From Chloroflexota bacterium (GTDB lineage: Bacteria; Chloroflexota; Dehalococcoidia; UBA2979), in NCBI GenBank assembly GCA_009843585.1, contig VYDC01000175.1:1-11716 (forward strand): a DNA stretch of 11,716 nucleotides. The letters are read 5' to 3'. The translations under genes were made by a program, and so were the position numbers. Positions 6,491-11,716 of this stretch are shown here, piece by piece. The notes beneath the pieces are model-generated. The model saw only the letters and a list, made by a program, of their open reading frames with translations. It did no database searches and was not told the DNA's origin. Each line of letters begins with the position of its first letter. Position 1 is the first letter of the stretch.

Positions 6491-7366
6491 TCAGCGCGGG
6501 ATGCGGCGCCACACCGGCGCGAGCGCGAACCACTGCTCCGGCGCCGCATGAATGCCGCGCTCGAGCCGCGCGAGGAGGAGACGCATCCCCTCGCGGGTGT
6601 CGCCGGCGCGGTCGTCGGTGCGCGGGATCGGAAGCGCGGGTTCCATCACGATGCGGTAGCGGCCGACGCCCCGGCGGTAGACGAAGCCGGTCACGAGGGC
6701 GGCGCCGGTGCGCCGCGCGAGCTCGACGGCGCCGTGCGGCATCAGCGCGCGTTCCCCGAAGAAGGGGACCGGGCGCCCGCTTCCCATGACGTCGCGGTCG
6801 GCGAGTATCGCGAGCGCGCCGCCCGAGCGGAGGTGCGCGACGGCGCGACGCATTCCCGCGCGGTCCACGGGGACGAACGGCACGCCCGTGTGCTGCCGCA
6901 CACCGTGCACCAGGTCGTGGAGGCGCCGAGGGGCGAGCGGCTCGGTCAGGACCATCGGCGCGATCCCGAAGGGACCGAGCGCCTGCACGATCATCTCCGG
7001 GTTGCCGAGGTGGGCCGACACCATCACCACCCCGCAGCCGCGATCCCACGCCTCGAAGAGATGCTCCACGCCCTCGTAGGACTCCACCTCCGCGAACGAC
7101 GTCTCCGGATCGAGATGGGAGTAGCGTGCAAGGTCGGCGTAGTAGAGCGCGGCGGAGCGCACGGCGCCGCGCGCCGCCCGGTCCACCGCGGCTTCCTCGG
7201 CGGCGATGCCGAGGACGTGCCGCATGTGGTCGCGCGTCACGGAGCGCAGCCCCGGCGAGGTGGCCCACGCGAGCCGCGCGCCGGCGCGGGCGGCGGCGTA
7301 GAGCGCGCCGGCCGGAACCCAGCGCCCGGCCCGAATCGCGAGCCAGAGGGCGAGGTAGCGCAGCAC
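6491..7366 (-). CDS. LpxL/PatA-type lysophospholipid acyltransferase, copy 2
   Basis: A membrane-associated acyl-CoA or acyl-ACP dependent O-acyltransferase of 291 residues, from the family that includes LpxL (lipid A) and mycobacterial PatA (Rv2611c, acylates the mannose of PIM). The catalytic motif is H-x4-E in VSAHLGNPE (His119, Glu124). Further family blocks are the DRAGMRRAV and ILADRDVMG segments, then FFGERA and PHGAVELA, and the C-terminal APEQWFALAPVWRR. The first 25 residues are hydrophobic with basic residues, fitting membrane attachment. The start is GTG 7366, 10 bases after the upstream gene's stop, with GGGG about 6 bases before it; the open frame extends further upstream but would overlap that gene. 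Same length as its upstream paralogue yet clearly diverged. In this context acylation of a mannosylated PI is likely; the exact acceptor is unknown. Confidence 0.84.
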   Translation of the reverse strand: MLRYLALWLAIRAGRWVPAGALYAAARAGARLAWATSPGLRSVTRDHMRHVLGIAAEEAAVDRAARGAVRSAALYYADLARYSHLDPETSFAEVESYEGVEHLFEAWDRGCGVVMVSAHLGNPEMIVQALGPFGIAPMVLTEPLAPRRLHDLVHGVRQHTGVPFVPVDRAGMRRAVAHLRSGGALAILADRDVMGSGRPVPFFGERALMPHGAVELARRTGAALVTGFVYRRGVGRYRIVMEPALPIPRTDDRAGDTREGMRLLLARLERGIHAAPEQWFALAPVWRRIPR

Positions 7367-7376
7367 GGTTGCCCCG

Positions 7377-8252
7377 CTACTCGCGCGAGGCCGCGGCCGG
7401 CTCGGGCCAGAGGTCGCGGAAGATGTACCACTGCGAGGGATCATCCCGGATGCGCGCCTCGAGCACGCGGAAGGTCGCCTGCGCCAGCTCCCTCACGTCA
7501 CGGTCGACGTCGCCGGTCGGCTCGAAGTCGACGCGCTCGACGCGCCCTCGGGCGCGATCGCTCCAGGAGCCCGGCCTCGACAGCATGCCGCAGATCACCG
7601 GCGCGCCCGCCCGGAGAGCCAGGCGCGCGAAGCCGTCGGCGACCGCCGCGCGGGCGCCGAAGAACTCGACGGACGCGCCCGTCTCCGCCGCGGGGATGTC
7701 GACGTGGAGCGCGGTGACCTCGTTGCGGCGGAGCGCGCGCAGGACGCGGGGTCCGGGGCGTTCGGCCGGGACGATGGTGAGGCCGAGTCGCTCGCGCGAT
7801 CCGAGGATGAGCCGGTCGAGGCGCGGGTTGCGGAAGCGGTCGGCGACCGTCGTCACCGGGACACCGCCCGCGGCGAGGGCGATCGCCCCGACGTCCCAGA
7901 GCCCGTAGTGCGCGGTCACCAGCACGATCCCGTTCCCGGTGCGCTCGGCCGCGAGCCTGTCCCAGTCGTCGAAGTCGAAGCGGGCGCTCACCTCCTCCGG
8001 GCGCGCGCCGAGGAGCCGGACGAAGTCGACGAGGTAGGCGCCGTAGTTCGCGAACGAGCGTCGCGCGAGCCGACGGGCCGTCGTCGCGTCCCCGTCGGCG
8101 ACGCGCAGCATGGTGGCGACGCAGCGCCGCCGGCCGCTTCGCCACGCGTAGTAGGCGAGCACGCCGCCGCCGCGCGCGAGCGCGTAGGAGAGCGGGCGCG
8201 GCAGCGCGCGCGCGAGAGCCGCTGCCAGCCGCACCGCGGCGTAGGCCACCAC
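7377..8252 (-). CDS. LpxL/PatA-type lysophospholipid acyltransferase, copy 1
   Basis: A second member of the same acyltransferase family, also 291 residues from the chosen start. The active-site motif is H-x4-D in VTAHYGLWD (His115, Asp120), the usual form, whereas the neighbouring paralogue uses Glu. Other family marks are the DRFRNPRLD block, ALHVDIPA, FFGARAAVADGFA, and the C-terminal DPSQWYIFRDLWP. An N-terminal Ala/Leu-rich stretch of about 30 residues could anchor it to the membrane. The start is taken as GTG 8252, 10 bases after the ino1 stop; there is no strong ribosome site, and GTG 8249 is an alternative. The open frame runs back to 8354, but that would overlap ino1 by about 90 bases and adds a low-complexity Arg-rich stretch, so it was not used. 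Together with copy 2 it could add two acyl chains in succession to a PI-mannoside. Confidence 0.83.
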   Translation of the reverse strand: MVAYAAVRLAAALARALPRPLSYALARGGGVLAYYAWRSGRRRCVATMLRVADGDATTARRLARRSFANYGAYLVDFVRLLGARPEEVSARFDFDDWDRLAAERTGNGIVLVTAHYGLWDVGAIALAAGGVPVTTVADRFRNPRLDRLILGSRERLGLTIVPAERPGPRVLRALRRNEVTALHVDIPAAETGASVEFFGARAAVADGFARLALRAGAPVICGMLSRPGSWSDRARGRVERVDFEPTGDVDRDVRELAQATFRVLEARIRDDPSQWYIFRDLWPEPAAASRE

Positions 8253-8262
8253 GGCGGGCGCG

Positions 8263-9387
8263 CTAGTCCGCTCCGCCGCTATCGGCCCGGACGGCGGCCT
8301 CCGCCTCCTCCTGATTCTCCCCCGCGATGAAGTCCTCGAGACGGTCGCGGGCAATGTCGTCGTGCCACTGCTCGGGCGGGGACTTCATGAAGTACGCCGA
8401 CGGCTCGAGCAGCGGACCCGACAGCCCGCGGTCGAGCGCGAGCTTGGCGCAGCGGATCGCGTCGATCACCACGCCGGCCGAGTTCGGGCTGTCCCAGACC
8501 TCGAGCTTGGTCTCCACCGTCAGCGGCACCTCTCCGAAGGTCGTTCCCTCCATGCGGATGTGGCACCACTTGCGATCCTGCAGCCAGGGGACGTGATCGG
8601 ACGGGCCGACGTGCACGTCGCCGGCCGGCATCTCGAAGTCGATCTGGGAGGTGACGGCGTTGGTCTTGGAGATCTTCTTCGACTCGAGGCGCTCGCGCTC
8701 GAGCATGTTGAGGAAGTCGGTGTTGCCGCCGAAGTTGAGCTGGTAGGTGCGGTCGAGGCGGACGCCGCGGTCGGCGAAGAGGCGCGTCATGGTGCGGTGG
8801 AGGATGGTGGCGCCGACCTGCGACTTGATGTCGTCGCCGATGACCGGCAGCCCGTGCTCGGAGAAGCGCCTGCCCCAGTCGTCCTGCCGCGCGATGAAGA
8901 CGGGGATGCAGTTGATGAACGCGCAGCCCGCCTGCAGCACCTGCTCGACGTACCACTTGGTGGCGGACTCGGATCCGACCGGGAGGTAGTTGATCACCAC
9001 GTCCGTCTCGGTGTCCCGGAGGACGCGGGCGATGTCGGCCGTCGCGCCCGGTGCCTTCTGAATCACGTCCGACAGGTAGCGTCCGAGGCCGTCGTGTGTC
9101 ATGCCGCGGTCGACGCGCACGCCGGTCGTCGGAACGTCGGCGAATCGGAAGGTGTTGTTCGGCGGCGCGTAGATCGCCTCCGCGAGGTCCGTGCCGACCT
9201 TGTTCGCGTCGATGTCAAAGGCGGCGGTGAAGCGGATGTCGCGAATGCGGTAACCGCCGAGCACCGGGTGCATGAGACCCGGGATGGCCTGACCGTCCTC
9301 CGCGTCGCGATAGAACTCGACGCCCTGCACCAGCGAGGAGGCGCAGTTGCCCACCCCGATGATGGCGACCCTGATTTCCGTGCCCAT
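8263..9387 (-). CDS. ino1: Inositol-3-phosphate synthase, actinobacterial type
   Basis: This enzyme turns glucose-6-phosphate into 1D-myo-inositol 3-phosphate using NAD, the first committed step to inositol lipids. The protein is 374 residues, close to the 367 of M. tuberculosis Ino1 (Rv0046c). The NAD-binding loop GVGNCASSLVQG is at residues 11-22. NYLPVGSE, FINCIPVFIA, GDDIKSQ, QLNFGGNTDFLNM, SKKISKTNAVTSQ and the segment from SDHVPWLQDRK to VWDSPNSAG are characteristic of the family and carry the active-site lysines. The ATG at 9387 has GGGAG 8 bases upstream on the minus strand. It heads the minus-strand lipid gene block and faces a LysR gene across 153 bases, so it is the likely target of that regulator. 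Assignment is very firm. Confidence 0.96.
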   Translation of the reverse strand: MGTEIRVAIIGVGNCASSLVQGVEFYRDAEDGQAIPGLMHPVLGGYRIRDIRFTAAFDIDANKVGTDLAEAIYAPPNNTFRFADVPTTGVRVDRGMTHDGLGRYLSDVIQKAPGATADIARVLRDTETDVVINYLPVGSESATKWYVEQVLQAGCAFINCIPVFIARQDDWGRRFSEHGLPVIGDDIKSQVGATILHRTMTRLFADRGVRLDRTYQLNFGGNTDFLNMLERERLESKKISKTNAVTSQIDFEMPAGDVHVGPSDHVPWLQDRKWCHIRMEGTTFGEVPLTVETKLEVWDSPNSAGVVIDAIRCAKLALDRGLSGPLLEPSAYFMKSPPEQWHDDIARDRLEDFIAGENQEEAEAAVRADSGGAD

Positions 9388-9411
9388 GCGGCCTGCTCCC
9401 CATCCCGCTCG

Positions 9412-9429
9412 ACCGCCCCTCCGGGCGGT
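9412..9429 (-). promoter_or_regulatory. Perfect 7-bp hairpin in the presumed ino1 leader
   Basis: ACCGCCC, a 4-base loop and GGGCGGT form a perfect stem between the AT-rich control region and the ino1 ribosome site (GGGAG at 9396-9400). On the minus strand it would sit about 25 bases before the ATG. No run of T follows on either strand, so it is not a normal intrinsic terminator. It may stabilise the leader or affect translation; chance formation is possible in GC-rich DNA. Confidence 0.4.
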
Positions 9430-9467
9430 GCTGTCCTCGTCGCGCGGAACGGTAGCGCAGGTCCGGG

Positions 9468-9519
9468 GATACTACAAATGCATCTAATGTGTTAGAAACA
9501 TATCAAATAGGTATCTTAA
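9468..9519. promoter_or_regulatory. AT-rich divergent promoter region between ino1 and the LysR gene
   Basis: About 50 bases here are only about a quarter GC, against a surrounding sequence that is clearly GC-rich. On the minus strand TTCTAA (9497-9492), 17 bases and TAGTAT (9474-9469) make a plausible sigma-70-like promoter for ino1. On the plus strand TATCTT (9512-9517) is a possible -10 for the LysR gene with a short leader. GATAC (9468-9472) and GTATC (9511-9515) mark the two ends as an inverted pair, and CAAAT occurs twice (9475-9479 and 9504-9508). The exact start points are guesses; that this is the control region is well supported. Confidence 0.65.
9487..9501. promoter_or_regulatory. 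Candidate LysR-type binding site, ATGT-N7-ACAT (T-N11-A)
   Basis: The 15 bases have 4-bp inverted arms and satisfy the T-N11-A rule of LysR-type regulator boxes. A second small dyad, CTAA-TGTG-TTAG (9484-9495), overlaps it. The site overlaps the proposed -35 of ino1, so bound regulator could repress or activate ino1 and control its own gene. Confidence 0.45.
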
Positions 9520-9540
9520 CGCCGACCGGAAAGGACGAGC

Positions 9541-10497
9541 GTGATCGACCGCGCGCACCCGGACGCCGGGTCTCTCCTCGACGTACGCCTGCGCCACCTC
9601 GCCTACCTGCGTGAGATTGCTCGCGCGGGCGGCGTCACGCCCGCCGCCGCGAGGCTCGGTGTGAGCCAGCCGGCCCTCTCTCGCGCGCTCGCGAGCCTGG
9701 AGCGCCGCGTCGGCGTCCCCCTCGTCGAGCGCGAGGGCCGGGGACGGCGCCTCACCGGAGAGGGCGAGGAGATGCTCGCCTTCGCGGATCGCGTGGCGGC
9801 GCAGGTAGAGGACCTCCGGGACCAGCTCGGCGAGCGAGCGCGGGGCGAGCGCGGGACGCTGCGCGTGGGAATGATCGACGCCGCGAGCCTCTACGTGCTC
9901 CCCGGCGTCGTGCGCGACTTCCGCGAGAGGTTCCCCGGCGTGGAGCTCAGCCTCACCGTCGACACGAGCAACGTCCTCCTCGATGGCGTGCGCCGCTTCG
10001 AGCTCGACCTCGCCTTCGTGGTGGGCCCCGCCGAGGCCGACCTCTGGAGCGTGGAGGTCGCGCGGGAGCCGCTCCACCTCTACGCGCCCCGGTCGTCGCC
10101 GGACGATCCGGCCGGATCGGACTGGGCCCTCTACCCGCGGGGCCAGCGCACGCGCGCCCTGATCGACGCGGGTCTCGCCGCGATCGGCATCGACCCACGG
10201 GTCACACTCGAGAGCCACAACCCGGAGGTGCTGCGCCAGATGGTCGCGCTCGGCCTGGGCTGGAGCGTCCTGCCGCTGCCCGTCGCCGAGCGGGAAGGCG
10301 GCGCGCTTCGCCGCGGTCGCCTGGTCGCCGAGCGGGTGCTTGTCGGCGTGCGGCGGGCGGACGCGCGAGCCCGCCCCCGCCGGGACGCCTTCCTCGCGCT
10401 GGCGATGGATGCCCGCCGGGCCCGACCGGCGGGCGAGGGCGGTCCTCTCGACCGAGGAGGTGCGTCGCTCCCCCGGCCTGCGCCTTCTGGATCTTGA
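9541..10497 (+). CDS. LysR-type transcriptional regulator
   Basis: A 318-residue regulator. The N-terminal winged helix-turn-helix covers residues about 17-75, with AAARLGVSQPALSRAL as the helix-turn-helix core and LTGEGE at the wing. A linker helix follows, and from about residue 100 the periplasmic-binding-protein-like effector domain begins (LRVGMIDAASLYVLPG), with DLAFVVGP and MVALGLGWSVLPLP as typical blocks. GTG 9541 has AAGGA 5 bases upstream. It is divergent from ino1, the classic arrangement for a LysR regulator and its target, so control of the inositol-lipid block by a small metabolite is a reasonable inference; the effector is unknown. The last 25 or so residues are Gly/Pro/Arg-rich, lie beyond the usual end of the domain and run antisense into the remnant of a minus-strand gene, so the C-terminus may have been altered by a rearrangement. 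Confidence 0.9.
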   Translation: MIDRAHPDAGSLLDVRLRHLAYLREIARAGGVTPAAARLGVSQPALSRALASLERRVGVPLVEREGRGRRLTGEGEEMLAFADRVAAQVEDLRDQLGERARGERGTLRVGMIDAASLYVLPGVVRDFRERFPGVELSLTVDTSNVLLDGVRRFELDLAFVVGPAEADLWSVEVAREPLHLYAPRSSPDDPAGSDWALYPRGQRTRALIDAGLAAIGIDPRVTLESHNPEVLRQMVALGLGWSVLPLPVAEREGGALRRGRLVAERVLVGVRRADARARPRRDAFLALAMDARRARPAGEGGPLDRGGASLPRPAPSGS

Positions 10498-10588
10498 GCA
10501 TCTTCGCCCCGCAGAGGGGCCAGGTGCCCTGCACGCCGGGACGGCCGTTCTTCAGGGCGATGGAAGTGGAATCGCTCACCTCGCGCCG
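10481..10588 (-). pseudogene. Decayed remnant of a small DUF5679-like zinc-ribbon gene
   Basis: Read on the minus strand this stretch encodes RREVSDSTSIALKNGRP, then GVQGTWPLCGAKMLKIQKA. This strongly resembles, from memory, the small DUF5679 proteins, which have an N-terminal CxxC and then a pattern of LKNGRPA, QGxCPxCG and TKMFKIxKA. Here the first Cys of the second pair is Trp (WPLCG), the N-terminal CxxC is absent (GVAADR stands in its place) and the frame is not followed by a stop at the usual end but runs on. A GTG at 10579 could start a short product, but without three of four zinc ligands it is unlikely to fold as a ribbon. Its 5' side abuts or overlaps the end of truB and its 3' side overlaps the end of the LysR gene. 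Function of the family is unknown. Confidence 0.5.
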
Positions 10589-10596
10589 ATCAGCCG

Positions 10597-11670
10597 CTAC
10601 TCCTGCTGGAGCGCCTGCTCGGTGTCAACGACGGGGATCGAGCGGCCATCGGGCCCCGCCGCTCGACCCCCGTCCAGACGCCCGGACGCGGCCCGCGGCG
10701 GCGCGCCCTCCTCCCGCGGATCGGACGACAGCACGCGATAGGGGTGCCAGGCGTCGGGTATTGCGGTTGCCTGGAGGAGCGCCACCAGACGCCCCTCGGG
10801 TCCGTAGCAGCGCGCGCGCCGTCCCTGGGGAGCGATGCGATGCGGCCAGCGGCGCCGCGCGCGGATGTCGCGCCCGAACCGCAACTCCGCGACCGCCCCG
10901 TCGCCGACGATGAGGGCAGGCCACTCGGTGAGCACGGCGTCGGGGGCGTGAACAAGGGTCTCTAGGTCTCCTCTCCGAAGCCGCTCCTCCGCCGAGGCGA
11001 GGGTCGCCGAATCCGCGGCGCGGAACGGCCCGACGGCGAGCCGCCGAAGCTCCCCGAGATGGGCGCGGCAGCCGAGCGCGCGCCCGAGGTCGCGGGCGAG
11101 CGCTCGCAGGTAGTAGCCGCGCCCGCACTCCACGTCGACCTCGAGCCGGGGAGATCGTCCTTCCGCCCGCTCGAAGCCGATGACGTCGACGGCGTAGGTG
11201 ATGACCTGCCGCGCCTCAAGCTCAAGGGGCGCTCCCGCGCGGGCCGCCCGGTAGGCGGGGGCGCCGTCGCGCTTGACCGCCGAGTAGGCCGGCGGCCGCT
11301 GCCACTGCTCGCCGCGGAATGCCCCGAGATGCTCCTCGACCTGCTCACGCGCCACGGCGGAGGCATCTCCACGGGCGATGACCTGCCCGTCGCCGTCGTC
11401 GGTGTCGGTCTCCGCGCCGAGCTCTATCACGGCGCGGTAGCGCTTGCGCGCGTCGAGCACCTCCTCCACCAGGCGGGTCGCCTCCCCGACGGCGATCGGC
11501 AGCACGCCGGTGGCGGCGGGGTCGAGCGTGCCGGCGTGGCCGACCCGCCGGATGCCCGCCGCGCGGCGGACGGCCCGGACCACGTCGAAGGAGCTGAGGC
11601 CCGCGGGCTTGTCGATGTTCAGGAAGCCCCGCAGCGCCGGGCTCCCGGCCGGGGCGCTCTCGCGGGTCAC
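10597..11670 (-). CDS. truB: tRNA pseudouridine-55 synthase
   Basis: TruB isomerises uridine 55 in the T-loop of nearly all elongator tRNAs. The 357-residue product starts with FLNIDKPAGLSSFDVV and carries the catalytic Asp50 in GHAGTLDPAATGVLPI. Later blocks are YRAVIELGAETDTDD, QRPPAYSAVKRDG with the following AYRAAR, and GRGYYLRALARDLG with LGELRRLAVGPF near residue 220. The C-terminal region from about residue 240 resembles the PUA-like part. The last 40 or so residues are rich in Gly, Arg and Ala and look like a non-conserved extension; typical TruB proteins are nearer 300-315 residues. The GTG start at 11670 has no close Shine-Dalgarno; GGAAGA about 10 bases upstream is weak. The usual neighbours rbfA and ribF are not visible: the window ends 46 bases upstream, and downstream lies a gene remnant and the convergent LysR gene. 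Confidence 0.95.
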   Translation of the reverse strand: MTRESAPAGSPALRGFLNIDKPAGLSSFDVVRAVRRAAGIRRVGHAGTLDPAATGVLPIAVGEATRLVEEVLDARKRYRAVIELGAETDTDDGDGQVIARGDASAVAREQVEEHLGAFRGEQWQRPPAYSAVKRDGAPAYRAARAGAPLELEARQVITYAVDVIGFERAEGRSPRLEVDVECGRGYYLRALARDLGRALGCRAHLGELRRLAVGPFRAADSATLASAEERLRRGDLETLVHAPDAVLTEWPALIVGDGAVAELRFGRDIRARRRWPHRIAPQGRRARCYGPEGRLVALLQATAIPDAWHPYRVLSSDPREEGAPPRAASGRLDGGRAAGPDGRSIPVVDTEQALQQE

Positions 11671-11675
11671 GGCGA

Positions 11676-11681
11676 AGAGTC
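11676..11681 (-). promoter_or_regulatory. Possible -10 element (GACTCT) close to the truB start
   Basis: GACTCT lies 5 bases before the truB GTG on the minus strand and resembles the GACACT placed 6 bases before prfB. The element is part of the 11-base dyad GAAGA-C-TCTTC. It may mark a leaderless promoter; evidence is limited to position and similarity. Confidence 0.25.
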
Positions 11682-11716
11682 TTCCGCTCCGCGGCCCTCC
11701 CCCGCCCCGTCGCGCC

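Noticed and set aside
4518..7717. Two very long plus-strand open frames (4518-6041 and 5855-7717)
   Set aside because: They lie opposite well-identified minus-strand genes, have Arg/Ala/Val-rich composition with no domain pattern, and follow from high GC at third codon positions.
8253..8354. Longer start for the first acyltransferase inside ino1
   Set aside because: It would overlap ino1 by about 90 bases and adds an Arg/Ser/Pro-rich stretch absent from the family.
10506..10520. GCCCC-GCAGA-GGGGC hairpin between the LysR gene and truB as a bidirectional terminator
   Set aside because: The stem is 5 bp with no flanking T or A run, and it lies inside the remnant coding sequence.
10494..10955. 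Several open frames on both strands within the 3' part of truB
   Set aside because: Arg/Pro/Ala-rich translations without motifs, shadows of the truB reading frame.
1..11716. CRISPR array, insertion sequence, phage or tRNA genes
   Set aside because: No regularly spaced repeats, transposase motifs, terminal repeats or tRNA-like folds were seen by eye.

Overview
This is a high-GC, gene-dense bacterial window with many GTG starts and 4-bp start/stop overlaps. The gene content and sequence style suggest Chloroflexota (for example a Limnocylindria/Ellin6529-like lineage) or a deep actinobacterial relative such as Thermoleophilia. The hints are a mycobacterial-type inositol-phosphate synthase, a PimA-like mannosyltransferase, a phosphatidylinositol-phosphate synthase, a membrane-anchored MA-family peptidase and a remnant resembling the DUF5679 zinc-ribbon family. 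The phylum is inferred from this gene content, not proven.

Layout, left to right. (1) Positions 1-2927, plus strand: the 3' end of folD, then prfB (release factor 2) with an intact programmed +1 frameshift site, then a signal-peptide-bearing gluzincin of the peptidase-MA type. The peptidase overlaps prfB by 4 bp. (2) Positions 2924-9387, minus strand: seven tightly packed genes in transcription order: ino1 (inositol-3-phosphate synthase), two paralogous LpxL/PatA-type acyltransferases, a PHP-domain phosphoesterase, a PimA-like GT4 glycosyltransferase, a CDP-alcohol phosphatidyltransferase (predicted PI-phosphate synthase) and a two-domain thioredoxin-fold protein resembling protein disulfide oxidoreductase. 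(3) Positions 9388-9540: an AT-rich divergent control region with a T-N11-A dyad and a perfect hairpin in the presumed ino1 leader. (4) Positions 9541-10497, plus strand: a LysR-type regulator. (5) Positions 10481-10588, minus strand: a decayed DUF5679-like remnant. (6) Positions 10597-11670, minus strand: truB (tRNA pseudouridine-55 synthase).

The central block reads as a nearly complete route to acylated, mannosylated phosphatidylinositol. Ino1 makes inositol phosphate from glucose-6-phosphate. The CDP-alcohol transferase joins it to CDP-diacylglycerol to give PI-phosphate. A phosphatase must then yield PI, and the PHP protein is a candidate. The PimA-like enzyme adds mannose, and one or both acyltransferases acylate the product. 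Mycobacteria keep pgsA1, a PatA-type acyltransferase and pimA together. Here the same functions are joined to ino1, a second acyltransferase, a PHP protein and a divergently transcribed LysR regulator. This locus is the most interesting part of the window. No CRISPR array, insertion sequence, tRNA or rRNA was seen.
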